Made by a program: the position numbers and the translations under genes
Shown here: in pieces, positions 25,402-33,769 of the stretch
Numbering within the stretch: the stretch's first letter is position 1
Layout: every line of letters begins with the position of its first letter
NCBI RefSeq assembly: GCF_018476525.1
Contig: NZ_JAHCST010000008.1
Span: 62,001-126,000 of the forward strand
DNA from: Acrocarpospora catenulata
GTDB lineage: Bacteria; Actinomycetota; Actinomycetes; Streptosporangiales; Streptosporangiaceae
Length of the DNA stretch: 64,000 nucleotides
Direction of reading: 5' to 3'
The notes under the pieces: generated by a model
Databases searched by the model: none
Seen by the model: only the letters and a program-made list of their open reading frames with translations
Told to the model about the DNA's origin: nothing

Positions 25402-27117
25402 ATGGCCCGAGCACGCACGGTACGTCTCGAGAACAGCACAGGGGCGGTCAACTCGAAGGCGACACAGTACCTATGTGCTGGCGTGTACCTCGATCGTGAA
25501 TTCCGCGAGATGGTCATCCGCCGTGTCTACAACGACTCCAAGCACATGGTCGCGCCTTCCTACGGCTTCGATCTGGTGCCGGTCGTCGTGCACGCCTGGC
25601 GGGCGTGGCGCCTGGAAACACTGAAGTGGGCGCTGATCCTCGCTATCCTCCTTGGCGGTTTTGCAGGGGCACCCGCGGTGGCCGTCGCCGTAATGGCGTT
25701 GTTCGGCCTGTGCTGGTCTATTGCCGTCGCGGTCAGAAGCGCACTGGTCGCGGTACCGCTGAAGGCCAGAGAGCGCGCGGACCGGTTCTTACGGCGCGCC
25801 CGCTGGCACAGCCAGTCGAACGATCTCGCCGAGCATCTCCGTTCCCTGAAGCTTGCCTGCACCGGCAGTGGTGTCCTGATCGTGGTCGTCCCCGTGATCT
25901 CTGGCGTGGCACAGATTCCGCTGCCCCAGTTACTGCAGCAAGCAGCGATCATGGGAATGTTGCCCATTCTCGTCGCGTGCGGTTGTGGTGCGGCCCAACG
26001 CAGCGCGTTGCATCAAACAGCCAAGGGCCGACTGCCCTCGCCGGACAGTCGCCGGTATCGGGTGATCGACGAACAGCAGCACCACCCGTTTGTTATTTAT
26101 AGCAGGCCCTCAATGGAGGAGCCGGATCCGGATAACTTCCGCGAAATCCTGGCACTGGATGACTCGCGTAAGCCATTCGTTGGTGCCGGACGGCTGATCC
26201 ATCGCTGGAACCCGCCACTCAACATCCACCTGTTGAAGGAGGGCAAGGGCAGCATGGCGGATCGGGAGTTCGATCCGCTCCCGTTCAAGGCGCACAAGCT
26301 GGTCAACCATCTGAAGTGCGAGATGCAACGGCTCGACGGGCAGGATGACGCCACCAGCCTTCCCGGATTCGGAAAAGCAGACCGTATATATGTAGCGGAG
26401 GCCGATGTCGACTCCGAGCGCGACTGGCTGCAAGGCGAGCCCGCTGCGTACAAAATCAATGAGATTATTGATCGGCCATTCGACCGATTCCATCACTTCC
26501 TCGAAATCCGTACGTCGGTAGCCGGTGAGCTGGTCACCACCGTGTTCCTTCGCACCACAGTCAAAGGGCGCGCGCTCAGCCTCGACTTCGCCGCATGTGC
26601 GCTGACGCGTACGCCGGACGAGTATCACATTCTCGACGAGTACGGCGAAGACGGAGTCACCGCCGTCCTCCGGGCGGCGGCCCGGTCCCTTACCGAACTT
26701 CCCGCCGACATCATGCAGGCGTGGCGCCTGATTCGCGTCCCAATCGTCCTGTTCGGAGCGTTCAGAGCACGGCGAAGCCGCGTTCTCGACCCCAAACGGG
26801 GTGTGAAGATCGGAGCAAAGCTGAGTGTGCGGGAAGAGAAGCGCATGCCGTGGGAGTCGGCTCAACTCGACCGAACGCTCATCTCCGACCATGTGAAGCT
26901 CATCGAGGACCGTCTGTTGAAGGTGGCAACCGAGTTCCTGCGCGAACACCAGGTCGACGTATCGGAGTTCGAGGAACGCGCTACCAGCATCATAAATACC
27001 GGGATCATGAACTTCGGTGAATCGATGACCGTCAACAACTCTGCGGTCGGCGCCAACGCGGTGAAACTCGATTTACCCGAATCCTTTGGCAGCGTATCAG
27101 GAGGAGGTCACACGTGA
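25402..27117 (+). CDS. membrane protein of a putative conflict operon
   Basis: A 571-aa protein of no family I recognise. The N-terminal 55 residues are soluble (MARARTVRLENSTGAVNSKA), then come two hydrophobic pairs (about 75-115 and 155-200). A large cytosolic region of about 320 aa follows, and a C-terminal motif at 530-553 reads IINTGIMNFGESMTVNNSA. That motif is echoed at the start of the next protein (GIINQGGSMIINGTAIG). The ATG at 25402 has GGGAGGG. The stop overlaps the next GTG by 4 bases. The architecture (membrane anchor plus an adaptor motif shared with a nucleoside-phosphorylase effector) suggests the sensor or platform of a defence or signalling module. Confidence 0.75.
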   Translation: MARARTVRLENSTGAVNSKATQYLCAGVYLDREFREMVIRRVYNDSKHMVAPSYGFDLVPVVVHAWRAWRLETLKWALILAILLGGFAGAPAVAVAVMALFGLCWSIAVAVRSALVAVPLKARERADRFLRRARWHSQSNDLAEHLRSLKLACTGSGVLIVVVPVISGVAQIPLPQLLQQAAIMGMLPILVACGCGAAQRSALHQTAKGRLPSPDSRRYRVIDEQQHHPFVIYSRPSMEEPDPDNFREILALDDSRKPFVGAGRLIHRWNPPLNIHLLKEGKGSMADREFDPLPFKAHKLVNHLKCEMQRLDGQDDATSLPGFGKADRIYVAEADVDSERDWLQGEPAAYKINEIIDRPFDRFHHFLEIRTSVAGELVTTVFLRTTVKGRALSLDFAACALTRTPDEYHILDEYGEDGVTAVLRAAARSLTELPADIMQAWRLIRVPIVLFGAFRARRSRVLDPKRGVKIGAKLSVREEKRMPWESAQLDRTLISDHVKLIEDRLLKVATEFLREHQVDVSEFEERATSIINTGIMNFGESMTVNNSAVGANAVKLDLPESFGSVSGGGHT

Positions 27118-27989
27118 CCGGACAGTTCAAGAACAGCGGAATAATCAATCAGGGCGGCTCCATGATCATCAACGGCACCGCGATCGGTGACGGGGCCGCG
27201 GTTGTCCACCAACATCCGTCAGCGGCAACCGTCAGCAGACGCGCGGACGTTGGCGTGATAACGATCAAACCTTTGGAGGCAACGGCGGTCGTGGAGGCCT
27301 TCGGGCTCGAACGTGAATCCATGAACGGAGTCCAATTCTGGCTTGGAACAACCGACCTTCGAGGGGTAGCCACCAGGGTGGCGATGATACTTTCGCACGG
27401 TCAGGGCCAGCGATCGACGATGGCCGCGTTCGAGAATCTCAGGGAGACCTTCCGGCCGGCTGTCATCGCACTCGTCGGTATCGGTGGCGGGTTCTACCCG
27501 GATGTCTCAGCGGGCGACGTCGCCATAGGGACGCGCGCTGTATACTACGACCTTCGAAAGGAAACCGCTGACGGGGTCCAGCGCAGAGGCGAGGACCGTG
27601 AGACGCCTGCCATAGTGGTAAATGCCGTAAACAGCTTCTTCGTCGACTATGGTGAACCGGCACGGTTCGCGAGCGAAGATGACGAATTTCGCGTTATTTC
27701 CTGCATTATTGGAACGGGCGACGCCGTCATTGCGGATGCGGATTCCGAGATCAGGAAGTATCTTAAACACTACAACGACAAGGTTTCTGTGGTTGACATG
27801 GAAGCCGGCGGCCTGGCCCAGGCATTTCACGAGCGCGGTAACTCGCCCCAGCTGCGCGGTTGGGTGGTGATCCGCGGGGTTTCCGACCACTCGGACAAAG
27901 CTAAGGACGACGCCCTGCAGAAAACGGCCGCCCGGCACGCAGCCGAGGTACTGCGGGTACTGATTCCCTACCTTCCCTGTCGCTCCTGA
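27114..27989 (+). CDS. nucleoside phosphorylase/MTAN-like effector
   Basis: About 291 aa from a GTG with AGGAGGAGGT upstream, overlapping the previous stop. After a 40-aa N-terminal extension holding GIINQGGSMIINGTAIG, the rest is a PNP/MTAN fold: VGIITIKPLEA-like start, ALVGIGGGF, SAGDVAIGTRAVYYD, VVDMEAGG (the substrate-binding ME) and RGVSDHSDKAKDD. This last motif carries the acidic residue used for purine-base cleavage. Such stand-alone MTAN-like domains are used as nucleotide-depleting effectors in bacterial conflict systems. The shared N-terminal motif would let it assemble on the membrane partner. Confidence 0.85.
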   Translation: MTGQFKNSGIINQGGSMIINGTAIGDGAAVVHQHPSAATVSRRADVGVITIKPLEATAVVEAFGLERESMNGVQFWLGTTDLRGVATRVAMILSHGQGQRSTMAAFENLRETFRPAVIALVGIGGGFYPDVSAGDVAIGTRAVYYDLRKETADGVQRRGEDRETPAIVVNAVNSFFVDYGEPARFASEDDEFRVISCIIGTGDAVIADADSEIRKYLKHYNDKVSVVDMEAGGLAQAFHERGNSPQLRGWVVIRGVSDHSDKAKDDALQKTAARHAAEVLRVLIPYLPCRS

Positions 27990-28001
27990 CCGGGAGTCCC
28001 G

Positions 28002-28643
28002 ATGACAGAGTTCATGATCGGGGTGGTGAGTTCGCTTGTCGCTACCGTGCTCGCGGTAGTGGGCGGTATGGTGCTGTCGCCTCGCGTGCGCTCCTGGCCA
28101 ACCTTGCTTCTGTCCAGATTCACTGGCCTGGGGATCTCCCGGGTACATCCACGACAGCGTGTCGCCGCCAACGATCTCACGAAAGAGCTGAGCAAAGCCC
28201 GCTGGGTACGGGTGCTCGCCGGCCGAGGAAATGAACTCACCCGCGACGGGTTCGCCGCTCTGTGGGAAGACACGGGACGCCGCCTGGAGTTCGTTCACGT
28301 GCTGCTTCCCGACACCGACCATCGCTCCGCATCATGGCTGGATTGGCGTGAAGACGAGATCCGGCGTATCGACCCTGGCTTCTCCCGGGGAATGCTGGCC
28401 GAACAGGTCGACATCAACGCCGGCTACATCAGCGAGGTCGCCGTCGACAGGAACAACATCGAATTGCGTCGCTACAACCTCCCCAACCTTCACCGAATAG
28501 TGATCACCGATCGCGTGGCGTTTCTCACTCTCTACCGCCGGGCGTCCCACGGCCGTGACTCGTCCTGCATCGTGGCGTCTCGCCCTGGCCTGATGTATGA
28601 CTATGCCCTCCAGCTCTTCACCACGGCCTGGGACCATGTCTAG
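28002..28643 (+). CDS. membrane-anchored protein, third gene of the operon
   Basis: A 213-aa protein with an N-terminal helix (MIGVVSSLVATVLAVVGGMVL) and a cytosolic domain containing WVRVLAGRGNELTRDGF, LEFVHVLLPDTD and LHRIVITDRVAFLTLY, ending YALQLFTTAWDHV. The alternating strands and the VLLPD / ITDRVAF pair look like phospholipase-D-fold sensor domains attached to some actinomycete regulators, but no HKD motif is seen. It follows the phosphorylase gene by 12 bases with GGGAG upstream. Probably a regulator or second membrane component. Confidence 0.65.
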   Translation: MTEFMIGVVSSLVATVLAVVGGMVLSPRVRSWPTLLLSRFTGLGISRVHPRQRVAANDLTKELSKARWVRVLAGRGNELTRDGFAALWEDTGRRLEFVHVLLPDTDHRSASWLDWREDEIRRIDPGFSRGMLAEQVDINAGYISEVAVDRNNIELRRYNLPNLHRIVITDRVAFLTLYRRASHGRDSSCIVASRPGLMYDYALQLFTTAWDHV

Positions 28644-28987
28644 GCGAGTGCTTGAATTGACCGGTTCGTATTCATCTGTCCCGAGCTATTGGCGCACACC
28701 TTTGGTTCGATTCGGGAGAGGTGTAGATGCCGCGCACCCAGGTCGACCGACCTCGTCCGCGACAGTGGCCCCGGCAGCCACAGGCCGAAGTAGGTCACGC
28801 GGCGGCTACTGAGTGTGGTGTGGTGGCTTTTCGCGGGGCTCGCTGGCCGCTCGCCGTTCGTCCTGCGGCCATCGGGAGAGCCTGCGGCGCATCCAGGTCC
28901 ATGTGCATATCTACCGATTTATCCTCAAATGTCCTGTTAATGAATGTGTGACTCTTTGGTGATTCCGCATCACTAGAGTCACGTCTT
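28644..28987. other. intergenic region, no firm gene
   Basis: 344 bases between the conflict operon and the 5'-nucleotidase gene. A 74-codon frame from 28727 has a GAGAGG site, but its composition and lack of structure do not convince me. The last 80 bases are AT-rich and probably hold the nucleotidase promoter. Confidence 0.5.
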
Positions 28988-30757
28988 ATGTCTTCAGTAC
29001 TAGGCCGGACCCTCGTCGCCGGCGTCGCCGTTGTGGTCGTTGGGGTTCTCTCGTCCGGGGTTCCCGCATCCGCCTCCCCCGACCACACGGTGAAGGTCAC
29101 CGTGATGGCCAGTTCCGACATCCACGGAAACGCTCTCAACTGGGACTACTTCAAGAACATGGAGTACGACGACAGCGCGCACAACGACGTGGGGCTGGCG
29201 AAGATCTCCACGTTGGTCAACCAGATCCGCGCTGACCGTGGGGCCGATCACACCCTGCTCTTCGACTCCGGGGACACCATCCAGGGGACCCCGCTCGACT
29301 ACTACTTCGCCAAGGTCGAACCGATCACGGAGACCGGCGCGACCCACCCGATGGCCAGGGCCATGAACGCCATCGGGTACGACGCCGTGACGCTCGGCAA
29401 CCACGAGTTCAACTACGGGCTGCCCCTGCTGGCCACCTGGGTCAAGCAGATGAAGGCCCCGGTGCTGGGCGCCAACGCGGTGTCGGTCAAGAACGGGCGG
29501 CCGGCGTACCAGCCGTTCATCATCAAGACGATGAACGTCAAGGGCGAGAAGCCGATCAAGGTCGGCGTGCTCGGTCTCACCAACCCGGGTGTCGCGATCT
29601 GGGACAAGGCCAACGTCGAGGGCAAGCTCAAGTTCCTCGACCTGGTCGACACCGCCAAGAAGTGGGTGCCGATCATCCGGGAGAAGGGCGCCGACGTCGT
29701 GCTCGTCACCGCGCACGCCGGCGACAACGGCCTGTCCTCGTACGGCACCGACCTCCCGGTGGAGAACGCCTCGGCGCTCGTCGCCGAGCAGGTGCCGGGA
29801 ATCGACGCCGTCCTGTTCGGCCACGCCCACAACGACGTGCCGCAGCGGTTCGTCACCAACAAGGTGACCGGCCAGCAGGTGCTGCTCACCGAGCCTGGCC
29901 GGTGGGGTCAGCGCCTCTCGGTCGTCGACTTCAACCTCACCAAGCAGCGCGGCAAGTGGACGGTCACCGGCAAGTCCTCGACCACGCTGAACACCAACAC
30001 GGTCGCCGAGGACCCGAAGATCGTCAAGCTGATGAAGGAACAGCACGACAAGACGGTCGCCTACGTCAACCAGGTGATCGCCCAGTCGAAGGAGCAGCTG
30101 TCGGCCACCGAGTCGCCGTACAAGGACACCCCGATTCTGGACTACATCCAGAAGGTGCAGACCGACGTGGTCAGCCAGGCCATCGCGGGTACGGCGGACG
30201 CCTCGCTGCCGGTGCTGTCGATCGCCGCGCCCTTCAGCCGGACCGCGGTCTTCCCGGCGGGGCCGGTGAGCGTCCGTGACATGGCGGGCCTGTACGTCTA
30301 CGACAACACGCTGCTCGGCATCAAGCTGACCGGCGCCCAGATCAAGGACTACCTGGAGTACTCCGCCAAGTACTTCGCCCAAGTGGCTCCCGGCGCGCCG
30401 ATCAACCTCGCCACCCTCACCAACGCGAGCGGCACCCCGGACTACAACTACGACCAGCTGTCCGGCGTCCACTACGACATCGACATCTCCCAGCCGGTCG
30501 GTCAGCGCATCGTCAACCTGACCTACCAGGGCAACCCGGTCGCGGCCGGTCAGCAGTTCGTGGTGGCCATCAACAACTACCGGCAGTCGGGCGGCGGCGG
30601 CTTCCCGCACGTCACGACCGCTCCGGTGGTCTACAACGCCCAGGTGGAGATCCGCCAGGCGCTGATCGACGCCGCCAGCGCCTCCGGCACGATCGACCCG
30701 GCCAACTTCGCCGACCTCAACTGGAAGCTCGTCCGCGAGGGCGTACCGGTCTTCTAG
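28988..30757 (+). CDS. secreted bifunctional metallophosphatase/5'-nucleotidase
   Basis: A 589-aa UshA/CpdB-like enzyme. A signal peptide (VAGVAVVVVGVLSSGVPASA) is followed by the calcineurin-like phosphoesterase core: SSDIHGN, FDSGDTIQG, LGNHEFNYG, VTAHAGDNG and GHAHNDVP supply all metal ligands. The C-terminal domain of about 200 aa, with the YVYDNTLLGIKLTGAQIKDYLE region and GGGGFP (binding of the base), is the 5'-nucleotidase domain. It hydrolyses extracellular nucleotides for phosphate and nucleoside salvage. It has its own terminator downstream. Confidence 0.92.
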   Translation: MSSVLGRTLVAGVAVVVVGVLSSGVPASASPDHTVKVTVMASSDIHGNALNWDYFKNMEYDDSAHNDVGLAKISTLVNQIRADRGADHTLLFDSGDTIQGTPLDYYFAKVEPITETGATHPMARAMNAIGYDAVTLGNHEFNYGLPLLATWVKQMKAPVLGANAVSVKNGRPAYQPFIIKTMNVKGEKPIKVGVLGLTNPGVAIWDKANVEGKLKFLDLVDTAKKWVPIIREKGADVVLVTAHAGDNGLSSYGTDLPVENASALVAEQVPGIDAVLFGHAHNDVPQRFVTNKVTGQQVLLTEPGRWGQRLSVVDFNLTKQRGKWTVTGKSSTTLNTNTVAEDPKIVKLMKEQHDKTVAYVNQVIAQSKEQLSATESPYKDTPILDYIQKVQTDVVSQAIAGTADASLPVLSIAAPFSRTAVFPAGPVSVRDMAGLYVYDNTLLGIKLTGAQIKDYLEYSAKYFAQVAPGAPINLATLTNASGTPDYNYDQLSGVHYDIDISQPVGQRIVNLTYQGNPVAAGQQFVVAINNYRQSGGGGFPHVTTAPVVYNAQVEIRQALIDAASASGTIDPANFADLNWKLVREGVPVF

Positions 30758-30766
30758 GCATGGCGT

Positions 30767-30803
30767 AACCCCCGCCGGTCAGCTGGATGCCCCGGCGGGG
30801 GTT
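30767..30803. terminator. bidirectional hairpin terminator
   Basis: AACCCCCGCCGG (30767-30778) pairs perfectly over 12 bp with CCGGCGGGGGTT (30792-30803), loop 13 bases, and TTTC follows. It serves the convergent 5'-nucleotidase and XRE genes. Confidence 0.85.
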
Positions 30804-31649
30804 TCACCGGGAGGCGGTGAACTGCTCCTGGCCCAGAACGGCGAGTAGTTGCAGCTTCTCGTAGCCCTCGGTGCGTGGCGGAGCGGTGAGGACGAGCAGG
30901 GCCTGGGACTGGTCCTCGGTGAACAGCACCTGGCAGTCCAGTTCGATCGGGCCGAGTTCGGGATGGATGAGGATCTTGTGGTCCGCGAAGCGCTTGGCCA
31001 CCTCGTGCCGGTCCCACAGGCTGGCGAACTCCGCGCTCACCTTCTGCAGCGCCCGGACGAGTTCGCCGGCCCTGGACTTGGGGCCCATCGATCCGTAGGC
31101 GGCTCGCAGGTTCGCGACCTGGGCCTGGCTCTGCCTGTCGCGGTCGTCCTCGGGGTAGCGCAGCCGTTCGGCGGGATCGGTGAACCAACGGTAGATCTCG
31201 CTGCGGGCGAGCCCGGTGTAGCCGGACCTGTCGCCGAACAGGGCGGCGGCCATCCGGTTCTGCACCAGCGTCTCGCCCAGGTTGGACAGGATGAGAGCCG
31301 GGGTGTCGTCCAGGCGGTCGAGCACCCGCAGCAGCGCGGGGGCGACGTGCGTCGTGGTCGCCGTAGACGCCGGGGGGTTGTGTCCGGCTATCTGGAACAG
31401 GTAGTCGCGCTCGTCGCCCGTCAGCCGTAGCGCGCGGGCGAGCGAGGCGAGCATCTGCTCGCTGGGCTGGGGGCCGCGCTGCTGTTCGAGCCGCGTGTAG
31501 TAGTCGGTCGACATCGCGGCGAGGGCCGCCACCTCCTCGCGCCGCAGGCCCGGGGCGCGGCGGCGGGCGCCAGAGGGAAGCCCGACGTCCTTCGGCTGGA
31601 GCGCCTCACGGCGGCGGCGCAGGAAGTCGGCGAGTGCTCCGCGGTCCAT
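30804..31649 (-). CDS. XRE-family regulator with MmyB-like domain
   Basis: A 281-aa regulator with an N-terminal HTH (LRREEVAALAAMSTDYYTRLEQQRG, about 55-79) and a C-terminal MmyB-like ligand-binding domain (RYPEDDRDRQSQAQVANLRA; LGPIELDCQVLF). It is divergent from the SDR gene at 31749 with 99 bases between, the usual arrangement for this family, which represses a neighbouring short-chain dehydrogenase. The start MDRGALADFLRRRREAL is standard. Confidence 0.9.
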   Translation of the reverse strand: MDRGALADFLRRRREALQPKDVGLPSGARRRAPGLRREEVAALAAMSTDYYTRLEQQRGPQPSEQMLASLARALRLTGDERDYLFQIAGHNPPASTATTTHVAPALLRVLDRLDDTPALILSNLGETLVQNRMAAALFGDRSGYTGLARSEIYRWFTDPAERLRYPEDDRDRQSQAQVANLRAAYGSMGPKSRAGELVRALQKVSAEFASLWDRHEVAKRFADHKILIHPELGPIELDCQVLFTEDQSQALLVLTAPPRTEGYEKLQLLAVLGQEQFTASR

Positions 31650-31748
31650 GTGTTCAGTATCCGCCCCCCGCGCAAACGAACCAGGGATCGCTGATCCCCC
31701 GATAAGCGCTCTCTGCACACGCGGCCGCCCGCCGCGCAGGCTGGGCAC

Positions 31749-32513
31749 ATGGAAATCTCTGGAAACACCGTCTTCATCCCGGGCGCCACGAGCGGCATCG
31801 GCCTCGCTCTCGCCCTTGCGCTGCGGGACAAGGGGAACACGGTCATCGTCGGCGGCCGGCGCGCCGAACTGCTTGAGCGGATCGCCGCGGAGCACCCCGG
31901 CGTCGACACCGTGCGGATCGACACGACCGATCCCGCGAGTATCGCCGCCGCGGCGAACGAGGTGCTGGCCAGGCACCCGAATCTCAACGTCCTCGTCACG
32001 ATGGCCGGGATCATGCGGGTCGAGGACTGGCGCAAGCCCGAGTCGTTCCTCGCCTCGGCCGAGTCGGTCATCACCACCAACCTGCTCGGCCCGATCCGCC
32101 TCATCGCCGCGTTCATCCAGCACCTGACGGAGCAGCCGGACGCCACCATCGTCACCGTCTCCTCGGGCCTGGCGTTCGCGCCGCTCAAGGTCACACCGAG
32201 CTACAACGCGTCCAAGGCCGCGATCCACATGCTCAGCGAGTCGATCAGGCTGCAGTTGGCCGACACGAGCGTGCGGGTCGTGGAACTGGAGCCGCCGTCC
32301 GTCCGTACCGCGCTGCTGCCCGGTCAGGAGGACAGCGAGTTCGCGATGCCGCTCGAGGAGTTCGTGGCGGAGGTCGTCGCGCTGCTCGAAGCCCAGCCCG
32401 ACGCGAGGGAAATCCAGGTCGAGCGCGTGAAGTTCCTGCGCTACGGCGAAGCGCGCGGCGACTACGACCAGGTCGTCGCGACGCTCAACGCGTCCGACCC
32501 GCACGGCAAATGA
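31749..32513 (+). CDS. SDR family oxidoreductase
   Basis: A 254-aa short-chain dehydrogenase of the DltE/YdfG type. It has GATSGIG (about 11-17) for NAD(P) binding, the NVLVTMAGI motif, catalytic Ser in VTVSSGLAFAP and YNASK with Tyr and Lys. The MIRPV-like KVTPSYNASKAAIH segment is complete, so it should be active. The substrate cannot be told. It is divergent from the XRE/MmyB regulator, which probably controls it. Confidence 0.92.
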   Translation: MEISGNTVFIPGATSGIGLALALALRDKGNTVIVGGRRAELLERIAAEHPGVDTVRIDTTDPASIAAAANEVLARHPNLNVLVTMAGIMRVEDWRKPESFLASAESVITTNLLGPIRLIAAFIQHLTEQPDATIVTVSSGLAFAPLKVTPSYNASKAAIHMLSESIRLQLADTSVRVVELEPPSVRTALLPGQEDSEFAMPLEEFVAEVVALLEAQPDAREIQVERVKFLRYGEARGDYDQVVATLNASDPHGK

Positions 32514-32573
32514 CAGCCGGTTCCGGCTAGGTTGATCACGACCTGTCCTGTCATGTGAGGAGTCCCTGGCCCC

Positions 32574-33029
32574 ATGGCCTCCATCCGGCACGAAATCGTG
32601 ATCGACGCGCCCCCCGAGCACATCTGGGACGTGCTGCGCGACGTCGGCGCGGTGCACGAACGCCTGCTGCCCGGCCGGGTCAGCGACACCCGGATCGAGG
32701 GTGACCAGCGGTTCCTGACCTTTCCCGACGGGCATGTGGTCCGTGAGCTGATCGTCTCGATCGACGATGACGCCCGCCGGCTGGCCTACTCCGTCGTCGA
32801 GGGCGCGCGGCCGCCGACCGAGCACCACCATGCCTCATTCGAAGTCCGGTCTGAGGGGGATGGTGCCGGTCGGCTGATCTGGACCACCGATGTTCTGCCG
32901 CACTCGCTCGCCGCCGAGTTCCGCATTCGCATCGAACGCGGAGCGGCGGAGATGAAGCAGACGATCGAGGCGGCGAGGCTATTCGTCGGGCAGCAGGTAC
33001 CGCCAGGAGAGCACGAAGACCGCTCCTGA
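32574..33029 (+). CDS. SRPBCC-family protein
   Basis: A 151-aa START/Bet v1-like protein: IRHEIVIDAPPEHIWDVLRDVGAVH begins it and the helix MKQTIEAARLFVG ends it. It belongs to the polyketide cyclase/lipid-binding group that binds small hydrophobic ligands. ATG with GAGGAG upstream. Its last 51 bases overlap the opposite-strand lipoprotein gene; the fold is complete before the overlap. Function beyond ligand binding is unknown. Confidence 0.85.
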   Translation: MASIRHEIVIDAPPEHIWDVLRDVGAVHERLLPGRVSDTRIEGDQRFLTFPDGHVVRELIVSIDDDARRLAYSVVEGARPPTEHHHASFEVRSEGDGAGRLIWTTDVLPHSLAAEFRIRIERGAAEMKQTIEAARLFVGQQVPPGEHEDRS

Positions 33030-33731
33030 GCTGGTCTTGAAGAGCGCCTTGCCGTACTCCTGGCCGGCGGGAACGGCCTTGATGAGCGCGCCTGACGCTG
33101 CCTCGTCGAGGTCCTGCTGCCAGATCGGCTCCACCGTGCCTGACGGCTCCGGGACCCCCGCCGGCCACGCCTGCGGTGTGCCCTCCGCCGAGGCCGCCCC
33201 CTCGGCGACCATGCGGACGCGGGTGGCGGTGTAGTCGGCACCCTCCGTGGTGGCCCGGCTCGCCAGGCCGTCCATCAGCTTCTTCGCGTCCGAGAGTTCC
33301 TTCGGGTAGTAGTCCGCGACCTGGTCCAGCGCGGGGACCCGTACCTCCAGCATCTTTCCGTCCTTGGCCCGTACGCCGAGGATGGTGGTGGGGATGTCGG
33401 TCACCATCGGCGCGTCCGGTTTCGGGGTCGCGGTCGGCGGCTGGCCGGTCAGGTACTTCTCCATCGACGCGACGGTCTCGTCCACCTGCGCCTTGGTCAG
33501 GTCGAGCTTCTTGGTCGCGTCAACGATCACCAGACCGTCGCTGTACACCACCACCCGTGGCGGACGAAGCGCGTTCATGGTCGCGGTCACGAACCCGCCT
33601 TCGGCCCCCCACAAGGCGACCGGCTGCGCCGGCCCGTCCTCGGCGGCGACAGCAGTCGTGTCCGGCCCCGTTCCCCCGCAGGCGGCGACCAGCGACAACG
33701 TGGCCACAAGGAAGGTCATTCTCAGTCTCAT
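32979..33731 (-). CDS. lipoprotein downstream of cassette 2
   Basis: A 250-aa lipoprotein: MRLRMTFLVATLSLVAACGG has a lipobox with Cys18. The mature domain has no family I recognise; it contains PRVVVYSDGLVIVDA, which is typical of a group of actinomycete lipoproteins predicted to read a ligand, and ends VFVLSWRYLLPDE. The ATG at 33731 has GGGG upstream. It lies 38 bases after the ABC gene on the same strand, so it may be a component of cassette 2, for example a self-protection lipoprotein; that is inference. Its end overlaps the SRPBCC gene by 51 bases. Confidence 0.75.
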   Translation of the reverse strand: MRLRMTFLVATLSLVAACGGTGPDTTAVAAEDGPAQPVALWGAEGGFVTATMNALRPPRVVVYSDGLVIVDATKKLDLTKAQVDETVASMEKYLTGQPPTATPKPDAPMVTDIPTTILGVRAKDGKMLEVRVPALDQVADYYPKELSDAKKLMDGLASRATTEGADYTATRVRMVAEGAASAEGTPQAWPAGVPEPSGTVEPIWQQDLDEAASGALIKAVPAGQEYGKALFKTSSGAVFVLSWRYLLPDE

Positions 33732-33769
33732 GCCCCAGAAACGTAAGCCCCCCTCATGTGGTTCAAGCC

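Noticed and set aside
28727-28951. 74-codon frame with a GAGAGG site
   Set aside because: No recognisable domain, Arg/Ala/Pro composition like a shadow frame, and AT-rich end overlapping the nucleotidase promoter.
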